From Heliocidaris erythrogramma (taxonomy: Eukaryota; Echinodermata; Echinoidea; Camarodonta; Echinometridae), in contig CM046870.1 in NCBI GenBank assembly GCA_025617745.1, positions 25,835,501 through 25,899,500 of the forward strand: a stretch of 64,000 nt of DNA, given 5' to 3'. The notes beneath the pieces were generated by a model, which saw only the letters and a list, made by a program, of their open reading frames with translations, had not been told where the DNA came from and made no database searches. The position numbers and the translations under genes were made by a program. This document shows positions 38,268 through 48,809 of this stretch, piece after piece (positions within the stretch are counted from its first letter, which is position 1; the number at the start of each line of letters is the position of its first letter).

Positions 38268-39255
38268 GAGCTAGATCAGCTGGAAACCCTAAGAAACCTA
38301 TATCAAAAGATTCGCCATAGTCCCAAGGTACATGAATGGACAATACCAGACGTTTTAAGTGGTTGAAGGTGCCCGCCAGACGCCCCCAAAGAGGGTCCAA
38401 AAAATTGAGCTAGATCAGCTGGAAAGGAAACCCTAAGAAACCTATATCAAAAGATTCGCCATAGTCCCAGGGTACATGAATAGGCAATGCCAGACGTTTT
38501 AAGTGGTGGGGAGGGCTTGCCAGACACCCCTTAAGTACCCCAACCCCCAATATAGAGCTAGATCAGCTGGAAAGGAAACCCTAAGAAACCTATATCAAAA
38601 TATTGGCCATAGTCCCAGGGTACATGAATGGGCAATGCCAGACGATTTAAGTGGTGGGGAGTGCTTGCCAGACGCCCCTAAAGTAACCCAACCCCCAAAA
38701 TTGAGCTACATCAGCTGGAAAGGAAACCCTAAGAAACCTATATCAAAAGATTCGCCATAGTCCCAGGGTACATGAATGGGCAATGCCAGACGTTTTAAGT
38801 GGTGGGGAGGGCTTGCCAGACACCCCTTAAGTACCCCAACCCCCAATATTGAGCTAGATCAGCTGGAAAGGAAACCCTAAGAAACCTATATCAAAATATT
38901 CGCCATAGTCCCAAGGTACATGAATGGACAATACCAGACGTTTTAAGTGGTGGAAGGTGCCCGCCAGACGCCCCCAAAGGGGGTCCAAAAATTGAGCTAG
39001 ATCAGCTGGAAGGAAACCCTAAGAAACCTATATCAAAATATTCGCCATAGTCCCAAGGTACATGAATGGACAATGCCAGACGTTTTAAGTGGTGGAAGGT
39101 GCCCGCCAGACGCCCCTCATAGGGGGTCCAAAAATTGAGCTAGATCAGCTGGAAGGGAAACCCTAAGAAACCTGTATCAAAAGATTCACCATAGTCCCAG
39201 GGTACACGAATGGGCAATGCCAGACGTTTTAAGTGGCGGGGAGGGCTTGTCAGAC
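38268..39255. repeat. Satellite array, seven units of ~139-148 bp
   Basis: Units begin GAGCTAGATCAGCTGG at 38268, 38407, 38555, 38703, 38851, 38994 and 39137. Each contains CCCTAAGAAACC, CGCCATAGTCCC, GGTACATGAATGG and CCAGACGTTTTAAGTGG. Two unit subtypes differ in the last third (CCCCAACCCCCAATA versus GGGGTCCAAAAATT). No coding signal. Confidence 0.95.
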
Positions 39256-40636
39256 GGCTCTTGGATTATTTACAGGAACACTCTTTACTCGACCCATTGT
39301 AATCTGATTATAGACCAAACCATAGTGTCGAGACTCTTTTGACAAATTTGTCTAATCATAATTTACAGGAAATGGATAACGGACATGTGACTGCCCTTGT
39401 CTTACTGGATTTGTCCTCTGCTTTTGACACCATAGATCATTCCATTATTTTGAATATTCTATCAAGTCTGGGTATAAAAGGTACTGCTCTGGAATGGTTC
39501 AGTTCATATTTGTCTGGACATTCACAGATGGTAGTTGTCAATGGGTCAACATCTATACCCATGCCATTAACTTGCGGTGTACCACAGTGCTCTGTGGGAG
39601 GGCCAACCCCTTTTTCGCTCTATTTAACATGGTTGCAATTTCTCTTTCAAGAATATTCAGTAAAATACCATATTTACGCTGATGACATACAGATTTATGT
39701 TTCTTTTCCTCATAACCAAGCTACAGATGCAATCAACAACTTAGAATCCTGTATACATGACATTGACATTTGGATGCATTCAAATTCCTTACAGTTAAAT
39801 CATGATAAAATGTGAATTCATGCTTTTTGGATCTAAAGCCCAGTTAGACAAAGTTAATATAACTTCAATTTCTGTTTGTGATAAAACGATTTCTGTTTCA
39901 GAATCCTGCAGAAATCTTGGTGTAATTTTTGATTCCCAAATGTCGATATCTAAACCGATTACAAATATTTGCAGTTCAGTTCGCTACCAGTTGCGTAATA
40001 TTGGTTTCATTCAAAAATATTTGACTCAGTCCGCTACATCGAAATTGGTTCATTCTTTGATTTCATCACGATTTGATTTCGGCAATAGTCTTTTGTATAG
40101 TTTACCAGATTTTCAACTTCACAAACTGCAAAAACTTCAAAACGCAGCAGCACGTATCGTTACCCATACTACCAAACGCGATCATATAACTTCAATTTTA
40201 CAGTGTCTCCATTGGTTGCACGTGAGGGAGCGCATTGTCTTTAAATTGCTTCTCTTCGTTTTTCATATTGTTAACGGTACGGCCCCAAAATATAATTTAG
40301 ATTTGTTACATAAATACGTTCCTTCACGTACCCTACGCTCATCTGATATTTACTGCAGGTTCCATTGTCTAGGAAAAAGTGGGGGATCGGGCCTTTGCTC
40401 ATGCGGGGCCCGTTCTGTGGAACGCTCTACCTAATACTATCAAAAAATCAAATTCCTTGAGCTCCTTCAAGGGCAACCTAAAGAAATATTTATTCAATGG
40501 TGCTTATTGAACACAGACATCTCATTTTTTGTCTCGTCAACTTCTTTTCAATTCATTGCTCTGAAGCGCCTTGAGCATTTAACTAAAATGGATAATGGCG
40601 CTTTAGAAATAGCATGTATTAATATTATTATTATAA
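39256..40636 (+). pseudogene. 5'-truncated L2/CR1-like LINE reverse transcriptase
   Basis: Reverse transcriptase motifs: YRPNHSVETLL just upstream of 39339, LDLSSAFDTIDH, GVPQCSVGGPTPFSLYL (altered from the usual PQGSVLGP form) and YADDIQIY. The C-terminal part has LGVIFDSQM, SSRFDFGNSLLY and LQKLQNAAARIV. A frameshift near 39808 splits the frame (39339-39815, then 39802-40434) and a stop cuts off the last part. The 3' end has CGCTTTAGAAATAG followed by a TTATTA-type tail, as in L2-type elements. The left end joins the satellite array abruptly. Confidence 0.87.
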
Positions 40637-40639
40637 GAA

Positions 40640-42110
40640 AACAGGGTTCTATAGAGTGAGCACATTTTTCACTTAATGTTCACTTAATTTAAGTTGTCTG
40701 TATTCTTTTTGTCTAATGTGTTGTCGATGGACTCTTACTCTGTTACGGAGAATATCTCCGGTTTCTCCTATGTATTGTTTTTTGCAGCCTTGACATGTTA
40801 TGCAGTATATTCAGTCAGACCCAACTCCGTAATACCGAGCACAGGTATATACTCCGAAAACGGCGTATAGAACAAGATGAACATAGAGCCCTCATCGTTC
40901 AGTATGAGACAGTGTGTACAAAAGGCATGTGGAAAATCTTGCAAAGTCAACCTGCCAACGATATACATATTCTTAAAAATAATGCTGCGTGTCAATTATC
41001 TTTAAAATTCTTGAATGATTCGTCATATGAAGTGAATTTCAAATGACAAACATTTGAAATAAATATATCCGCAGCATTATTTTTGAAAAAATATATTATC
41101 AACAGCACGTCGACACTGCACGATTTCCCCCATGCCTTTTGTACACACTGCCTCGCACTGAACGGTGAGGGCTCTATATTCATCTTGTTCTATACGCCGT
41201 TTTCAGAGTATATACCTGTGCTCGGTATTACGGAGTTGGGTCTGACTGATATTAAATTTTTAGTTTGGCATTTGAAGGGAAATTTAATATGGAATTTAGT
41301 TTGATTTGGCCCCAGATTAATTTGGTTAGTTTCATTTATATGAGAGCAAGTTTTGCATCCTTTATCTCCGCATTTCTTGACACCTCCTTTAAGTTGTTTC
41401 TTTTGGGAACTAGCCGCTTTTGTCAGAATTTGTTTTAAGTTCGGGCTCTGCCGTTTGCTTGATATAAGTTTCGTTTCTTTGAAAGCAGTTTTTAGAATTT
41501 TGTCATTTTGTATAATGGGAAAAGAATTATGGATAATTTGGAACATGTTAGGGTTATTGGGGTTGTATGTATGAACAAATGGTATAATGTTATTTTCCTC
41601 TTTCTCTGCTTAGTGTCGGAGCTTTAGAAATGCCGGTTTCAATTATTTGTTTTGGGCATTGTCGGGTCAGTAACATATGTTTTAATTCATCTAATCTCTT
41701 CTTTTTTGTGATTTTGTCAGATACAGTGGTACATATTCTCCTTGCAAGATTGTAGGGTACGTTGTTTTTACATTGGTTCGGATGGCATGACTTGAAATGT
41801 AAATATTGGTGGTGTCTGTAATTTTATAAAATATATCTGTTTTTAATATGTTCTCTTCCTTTAATTATGATTGTTATGTCTAAGAAACTAATTGAATTAG
41901 GACTGATTTCCCATTTAAACGTGATTGCTGGGTGTAGATTCATTAAGATATTGTGTAAATCATTTATATCTCCAAATTCGCTCTTCCAAATGATAAAGCA
42001 ATCAGCTAGATATCTTAACCAATTATTCTCAAAGTAGTTTCTGACAGTAAGATCAAATTGTTTCTCAATTTCTATATAAAGTTTCTCTTCCAGGTATCCC
42101 ATGAAAGGGT
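40640..42110 (-). pseudogene. Penelope-like retroelement fragment (RT end plus GIY-YIG endonuclease)
   Basis: On the minus strand, the reverse transcriptase end (42102-41824) shows MGYLEEKLY, WLRYLADCFIIW and ISFLDITII. A decayed stretch follows. The linker (41546-41254) has the Cys/His motif KKCGDKGCKTCSHI. The GIY-YIG nuclease remnant (about 40811-40680) has CITCQGCKKQYIGETG, LRNRV and VHRQHI. This order is diagnostic of Penelope-like elements. The GIY-YIG part is split by a 437-bp hairpin MITE (40812-41248). Several frameshifts. Not functional. Confidence 0.85.
40812..41248. mobile_element. 437-bp hairpin MITE with 5-bp target-site duplication, inserted in the Penelope element
   Basis: Ends CAGTCAGACCCAACTCCG and CGGAGTTGGGTCTGACTG are exact complements. 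The arms stay complementary for roughly 160-200 bp, into a short centre near 41060. ATATT flanks both sides (40807-40811 and 41249-41253). Removing the element and one ATATT restores the Penelope reading frame, so the boundaries are exact. No coding capacity. Confidence 0.92.
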
Positions 42111-42124
42111 AGCATAAGTGGGAG

Positions 42125-42452
42125 CCATTTTAGGCTGGTGAGAGCGAAAATATTGGAGTCACCGGCAAAAAGGATAAGACTGTAGATGAGTTTTTGAGAT
42201 CGTTAGTGTACATAAAATAAACAGGAGCGGGCCTTACAGAGAACCTTGAGGGATAACACAAGTAATTGACTGAATGGTCGATTCAAATCCATTCATGTAT
42301 GCATATTGTTTTCTATCACTGAGGTAGTTCCTGAACCACTCCAAGGCCTTCCCTGGGATTCCATAGTGAGATAACTTATGCAACAATATATCATGATTTA
42401 TAGTATCGAAGGCCTTGGAGAAGTCCAAGATAATACCTGCAGTGTGTGACAC
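42125..42452 (-). pseudogene. LINE reverse transcriptase fragment
   Basis: The minus-strand frame 42452-42234 gives ILDFSKAFDTINHDILLHKL and WFRNYLSDRKQYAYMNG, then IPQGSL. Further degraded sequence towards 42125 contains a FADD-like remnant (FAGDSNIF). CR1/L2/Jockey-like and separate from the neighbouring Penelope element. Confidence 0.75.
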
Positions 42453-42595
42453 TGTCTATAGCTCTGGTAATTTTATGGATACATGTATTAGAAGCGCGTG
42501 CTTGAATAGTTGAAACCCGGAGTGGACACGATTATTATCTAAAAACGTATATAATGAGTCCAGAATTTTTCTCGATTTTTTTGAGAAGCTTGTTA

Positions 42596-42708
42596 GTGTA
42601 GTTCCCTCAAGTAGAAACATATAAAAGTCTGAATCTAAGACTATTAGACTAGCAACGTATAAATGACGTTCAGTATAATGGCCACGTTCTATGTAACACT
42701 TAGCCTCT
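42596..42708 (+). repeat. Left copy of a ~113-bp direct repeat (probable 5' LTR remnant)
   Basis: From TGTAGT to TGTAACACT, nearly identical to 47377-47489. It starts with TG like an LTR. To its right the sequence departs abruptly (AGCCTCTTGTCGAGGCCCTG), consistent with later insertion or deletion. Confidence 0.65.
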
Positions 42709-43264
42709 TGTCGAGGCCCTGGCACTGTTGAAATCCTTGGCGATATGGAGGCAAAATTTCTGGCGAGCAAAGCGAGCCAGAAAGACCGAGGCGCTTGCGC
42801 CGAGGGCCTCTTGACACCCGACCTGAATTATATATTCATGAGGCACGATTTCCTACTGAATTATGCATGAAAACGTGAATAGTTAGATAACCGCGGCGAT
42901 CGCCAAGCAAATTGGCCAATGAAATCTCAAGAATTTCTTACTTCAGTGCTGGACTCTTCTTTTATTTTTTTATTTTTTTTTTTTTGGGGGGGGGGGGATT
43001 ACGTAAATCTCTTGCTCAAAATACATTCACAGACAAGAACATTTTGAAGAATTCGATCTCCAGCTTACAAACCATGGTAATTTGAAATAAGACAAATGTA
43101 CATATTTCTCAAGAGATCATCATATATTTACAAATAATGAAGAATTTGCAATAAAAGTCACCGTTCAACAATAGATGCATCTCCATCAATTCTGATGTAA
43201 CCAAGGAGTTACCAGCAACTTCAAGGCCGCGGGGGATCCGCCTGGCCTAGGCCCTCGCGAATTA

Positions 43265-43489
43265 TTAGTAAGCAGCAGTCTCACTCTCCATCACTGGCCC
43301 ACGGAGGTCAGCACAGAGCGGTAGCGCGTGAAAAATAACACTTTTTCCATAGCCAGTAGGCAGATTCACAAAAACATCTTGTCCTTTAAGTGCAGATTTG
43401 ATTGCATCAACTTGCAAATCTTTGAATCTGTCAATCTTCAACATTCTAGCAGCATATTCTAAGCTCTTACAAATATCGTCAACACAAAG
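43265..43489 (-). pseudogene. RecQ-like helicase fragment
   Basis: A 74-codon open stretch on the minus strand contains FKDLQVDAIKSALKGQDVFV followed by NLPTGYGKSVIF and HALPLCADL. This corresponds to the Q-motif-like start and Walker A (TGYGKS) of RecQ-family DNA helicases. The remaining helicase motifs are absent. It may be an exon of a larger gene, a captured fragment, or part of a mobile element. Its position inside the disrupted 5' region of a Gypsy element favours a mobile or captured fragment. Confidence 0.72.
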
Positions 43490-43759
43490 TTATAAGTAAG
43501 TGCATGAGCAAGAAATTAGAGAGAATTCAGTGAGAAGCGAATTGATTAATGTCAGGGAAATATGGCGAAAAATGACACGAAACAGTATTTTGATGAAGAA
43601 AATAAGTGTCCATTCAAAAACATATATAGTGAGATGTGTGCACAGCTACAAGAGGAAAAGAAAAACATGAACAAGAGCCTTGATGGAGTTTTTATGAATG
43701 TCCGTGCTGAGGTGCAAGCTACTATCCGCTCAAAGTGCACCAATTACCCCTTTTCATAA

Positions 43760-46700
43760 AATGGACGCGTCCGCGATGAGTCATGCTATGACGATTCGCT
43801 GGGTTTCAAGAGCGGTGAGCGATATTCGCACAAGCCAAACACTCAGTACTATATGCGGCGAAACCTGGAAAAGTAGTTCATATGTGTTCTTGAAGACAAA
43901 GATGCAGGAAGGGGAGACAACTGCTGCATATGCTGCTAGAGTGAGAGAGAAGGCTGCAGAGTGTGAGTTTGGAGCTGCACTCGAGAGGATTCTGGAACAT
44001 TTAATCCAGACCTTGAAGAACACTTCCCTAATACAGAAAGCAATCAGTAAGGGATGGAATCTTGATCAATTGCTGAGCGAAGCTACACAGCAAGAAGATG
44101 TGTCACTTCAAGTTGCAGACATGAGTACTCACGAAGTTAGGAAGATTGAGAAACAGAAAACGTATGCACACAAGCAGAAAACACAAACCACGTCCTGTTC
44201 ATATTGTGGCATGGTGGGAAGACACCCAGCAGGAAAGGATTGCCCAGCATATGGTAAACGCTGCAATAAATGCCAAAGGTATAACCACTTTGCATCTGTG
44301 TGTAAATCTAGCTCAAGTGTCAAAACTGATAACAAAAAGAAAGGACAGAGTAAGCAATGGAAACGTCCAAGCACAGTCAAGAAAACTGCGAAGAAGCAAC
44401 ATGAGGACACGAGTTCAGACGATGACTTTATCCAGCATCTGACCAAACAGGCAAAAATGGTCAGGATTAAGAAAGTGGGGGATGCTAACAAGCGTATTGA
44501 CATCAGGATTGCTAACCTTGATGTGAAGGTTGAGGTTGATAGTGGAGCTGAAGTTAATCTCATGGATGAGCACCAATTCCGTGCACTCGCAAACAGATCT
44601 TCCCAAGACTTGAAGCTATCACCTACGAACATCAAGTTGAACGACTTGACTTCTGAACTTGACGTGAAAGGAAAGTTCATAGCAACTGTGGAAAACAAGA
44701 CTAAAAGCATAGAGACAGAGTTCTATGTGATAAGAGGAAGAATGCAGAGTATCCCACTACTAGGAGAAGAGTCGGCTACTGCTCTTGGAATGTTGGAGAT
44801 CCGAGCAGATGGTACTCTGAAGCAAGCTAGAAAAGTGACAGCACCAGCTTCTGTTGATGAGATACTTCAGAAGAACAGACATGTTTTCCAAGGTGTAGGA
44901 AGGATCTATGACAAGAAAAATGACCAGGACATCTATGCACACTTCCATATGAAGGAGGGAGCAGCACCGGTTGCACAGAAACCACGTCCTGTACCATATC
45001 ACCTTCAGAAACCCCTGAAGGAATGGCTTGATCATTGTGTGGATGAAGACATTTTTGAGCCTATCCCTGAGGATGAACCTGTCACATGGTGTTCTCCATT
45101 GGTAGTACAACCGAAACCCAGATACAATGAGACACCTAAACACAAACTTGAGCCACACATGATTAGAGCAAGCATTGACCTAAGAGTGGTAAACAAGCAA
45201 ATGGAAAGGAGTAGAATCACACAAACGCCCGTGGTTGAAGATTTTACATACAAATTCCACGAATGTAAGATCTTTTCAAAGCTTGATATGAAGAATGGAT
45301 ACCACCAGCTTCTGCTTGCACCAGGATCGAGAGAAGTGGCAACATTCAGCACGCCATGGGGAAACCTGCGTCCCAAGAGATTAGTCTTTGGAGCCAAGTC
45401 ATCACAAGATTTATTTGATGAAACTATTGGCCGTATCTTTGGTGACATTCCATACTGCCTTAGTCAGAGAGATGACATTCTGATAGGAGGTAGGACGCTA
45501 GAAGAGCACAACGCAACACTTGAACAAGTCTTCAAGAGAGCATCAGACTTCAACATCACCTTCAATGAAGAGAAATGTGAGTTTGCTGTTGAACAGATTG
45601 AGTTTTATGGCTATCTCTTCACCAAGAATGGACTGAAACCCACAAAGGAGAAGGTCAGAGCAGTCAGAGAGAGCTCATCACCAGAATCAAAGGGAGAAGT
45701 GAGGAGCTTCCTTGGCATGATTGGATATCTATCAAAATTCATTCCTCGCTATGCAAGTCTCAAAGTCCCATTGAGAAAACTGACAGGAAAAGTTCAGATG
45801 GGGACAAGAAGAACAGAAACAAGAAGAACAGAAACAAGAAGAACAGAAAGCATTTGAAGAGCTGAAAGACAGCATCACAAGCAATGATGTAATAGCCTAC
45901 TTTGATCCATCCAGGGAGATAATCCTTCGAACTGAAGCAAGCTACCATGATGGACTATCAGCAGGGTTATTCCAGCGCACTGATAGAGGAGTGCAACCTG
46001 TTCATTTCATCAGTCGATCAATGACAAAGGCTGAAAAGGGATACAGTCAAACAGTCAATCTTCAGACTGGAATGCATAGTGATCCCAAACAATCTACAAA
46101 GAAAGGTAATCCAGAAAGCTCACAAGATGGGACACTTCGGCATGACAAAAACCAAGCAGTTACTTCGAAGCAAATACTGGTTCCCAGAGATGAACAGATT
46201 GACTGAGGAATTGCTAAGCCAGTGCTATGAATGCCAAGTAACGACCAAGGAACACAGACAAGAGCCGGTCAAATCTACCCCAATCCCAGAGAAGCCATGG
46301 GAGACAGTCTCAGTTGACTTTGGTGGACCGTATCCAGATGGTCATTACAACCTTGTCGTAATTGACAAAAGGACCCAGTATCCTGAGGTAGAGGTCACGA
46401 GATCCACGTCGTTCCAAGCAATCAAGGTAAAGATGAAGAAAATCTTTGCAACACATGGCATACCAAGGAGGGTGAAAAGTGATAATGGACCACCATTTAA
46501 CTCAGCAGATTTCAAAGAATTTGCACAGGAAGAAGGCTTTGAACATCACAAGGTCACGCCTGACCACCCCAGAGCCAATGGAGAAGCAGAGAGTTTCATG
46601 AAAGTGCTAAACAAGACTGAACAGATCGCACATCTTCAGAAACAGGATCGCGAGATGGCTATCCAAGAGATGTTGATGGGATACAGATCAACACCTCACC

Positions 46701-47156
46701 CAGCTACCCATACTCCACCATAATATTATGAAGCACTGATGGGAAGGTCAGTTAGATCAAAACTTGACCATGTGAAGCCACGAGATGAAGTCAGCACGAA
46801 AGATGACGAAATCAATAGACGAGACAGTGACTACAAAGCAAGAAACAAAAAGTTACGAGAGAACAGAAACACAAAGCAACACAATCTGATTGTTGGAGAT
46901 TTTGTCTTGCTGAGGCAGACGAAAAAGAACAAGTGGACGACAGCATATGAACCAGCTTTCTATGTGATCTACAGAATAGATGGATCTTCCATTGCTGCTC
47001 GCAGAATCAGTGATGGAAGAGAGACCTACCGGGACTCAAGTCAGTTCAAACTCGCAACCATGATCGTGAACAACAGAGATGAGGACAGAACACCAGGTCA
47101 AGACGATCTCGATGTAATGAATGTTAACGTGGCTTGCATACAAACACACCTTAAGT
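43760..47156 (+). pseudogene. Defective Gypsy-type LTR retrotransposon gag-pol
   Basis: + strand order: gag-like part (QEGETTAAYAARVREKAAEC), two Cys/His knuckles near 44195-44295 (second CNKCQRYNHFASVC), aspartic protease VDSGAEVNLM (about 44532), and reverse transcriptase with WCSPLVV, IDLRVVNKQM, FSKLDMKNGYHQL and RDDILIGG (about 45060-45490). A frameshift near 45795 is followed by three copies of a 16-bp GAACAGAAACAAGAA-like unit. RNase H is only partial because an internal deletion joins EKGYSQT directly to the integrase leader. The integrase (46079-46723) has an H2C2-type zinc region, VDFGGP, SDNGPPF and NGEAESF. A TAA at 46721-46723 breaks the frame before the C-terminal part (to 47156). 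Gag is shortened. No env-like frame is seen. Confidence 0.9.
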
Positions 47157-47376
47157 AATTTTGGGGAAAAGGATAAAAGAAAAAAAATAACTTAAGCATA
47201 GTTGAAGCCAAAAGGGAAATATGTATATTTTTCAGTACAGACAGCACTAATCTTGAAAGAATGGGATAAATACTGGATTTAAACACTGGATTTAAGTCTA
47301 TCAAAATATTTTATTAGAATACTTTATACACTTTTACTTCATCAAGAAGGAAACCAGCATTTTTTAAGAAAAGGAG

Positions 47377-47489
47377 AAATGTAGTATCCTCAAGTAGAAA
47401 CATATAAAAATCTGAATCTAAGACTATTAGACTAGCAACGTATAAATGACGTTCAGTATAATGGCCACGTTCTATGTAACACTTTGATT
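47377..47489 (+). repeat. Right copy of the ~113-bp direct repeat (probable 3' LTR)
   Basis: TGTAGTATCCTCAAGTAG to TGTAACACT. Nearly identical to 42596-42708 and placed about 220 bp after the pol frame, where a 3' LTR is expected. The full LTR may extend further right (to about 47570), but no second copy exists to define it. Confidence 0.65.
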
Positions 47490-48809
47490 TGAGAGACCCA
47501 AGTCTCATGAAACGTTAACTTTTGGACTCTGTGTGAGTTATTCAGTCGCGTGATCTGAGTAATATGGATCATGAAAACGATGGCCGTGATTAGCGATTGG
47601 ATTTGATGTCAGATGTTACAGTTAGGAGTGATAAAGGGCGGTAATTACCTTTGTCTTTTTGGTCGCCTTTCTTGAAAAGGTATAACCTTTGCAATCTTCA
47701 TTTTATTAGAAACAACGCCGTTTTTGTAGTGATAGATTAACAATATGTGTTAAAAGAGAAACTATTTCATTAATGATATTTTTAGTAAAACATTAGTTAT
47801 ACTATGATACACAAAGCTTTTATTTATTTTTTTCTTTTGCTTTAAATATTATAAAATGTCAATGGCTTCAGTTTCAGCAGGGTACCTAAGAGGGGTGACC
47901 GTGCACCCGCCATGACTAAGCGCAATCGACCTTTTTATCTTCTTTACTAACGTACTTCAAAATGTTAACGAGAAAAAGAGAGTGGTTGCTCATGGCGAAA
48001 TCAAGAGGGTCTACTCATATTTTACCTTTTTTTGACAGGTTCACATGTAACTCTAAGTATGAATATCATATTTCATTGAAACTTGATCATCGTATATTAA
48101 GAATCATATTCCGCACATTTTAATACCACCCAATTATGCACCACACATTGTCATAACAGTCGTTCCATGCAAACCGTCAGTTTTTGATGAGTTTTTGATA
48201 TTTTTGGCGTGAAAATTGATTCGTTGTTAGTGATGGTGGTAGATAATTAATTAAATCCTAAATAAATCCTAAATTGAAAAAGTGTCAGTGAAAGATGGGT
48301 ACCAGTATAATCATGTCATAATTTTTTTTTAATTGTTATCTATCATGATTACAATACTTAGATTAGTTACGTTAATGTAACTCAATTTAACTGTGTAAAA
48401 GTTTATTAAGGAAAATAAGTAACTTCTACCTAAAATTCCCTGTTACAAATACTTAAAATAATCAAGGCAATCCGCTGACGAACTTTTTTTGAGTAATTTC
48501 AACAATTTTTTTACAGTGTTCTATCCTTTTCTCTTTGTCTTATTTCGTGATGTATTTTTCTGAGTTTCTTTCTTCCATATTTTTCCCTATTTTTTTACGC
48601 ATTTCGTTTTCCTTACGTAGTTCTTTGTTACCGGTCTCATGAACTGTCGGTCTTGTCGGCGGTCGGCCTCGTGGGCTCATGTGGATCTATACTGGGATGA
48701 CCTCTGTAGCCCCAGTCTGTTTATAACGATATATATCTATGTTACTGGTTGTATGTCTAAGCACAGTTTTCTATCTAATTACCATGCAGACTGTCACACA
48801 AAAACCAGG
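47490..48809. other. Non-coding spacer upstream of BTB gene B
   Basis: AT-rich with no supported gene. It probably includes the 5' region of gene B (around 48620-48809). Confidence 0.45.

Noticed and set aside
38268-39255. CRISPR-like regular array
   Set aside because: Units are contiguous ~146-bp satellite repeats without short repeats alternating with unique spacers, and the genome is eukaryotic.
43562-43759. 65-residue + strand frame before the Gypsy gag
   Set aside because: No recognisable gag or host domain. It probably belongs to the foreign sequence inserted in the 5' part of the element, so it is not called a gene.
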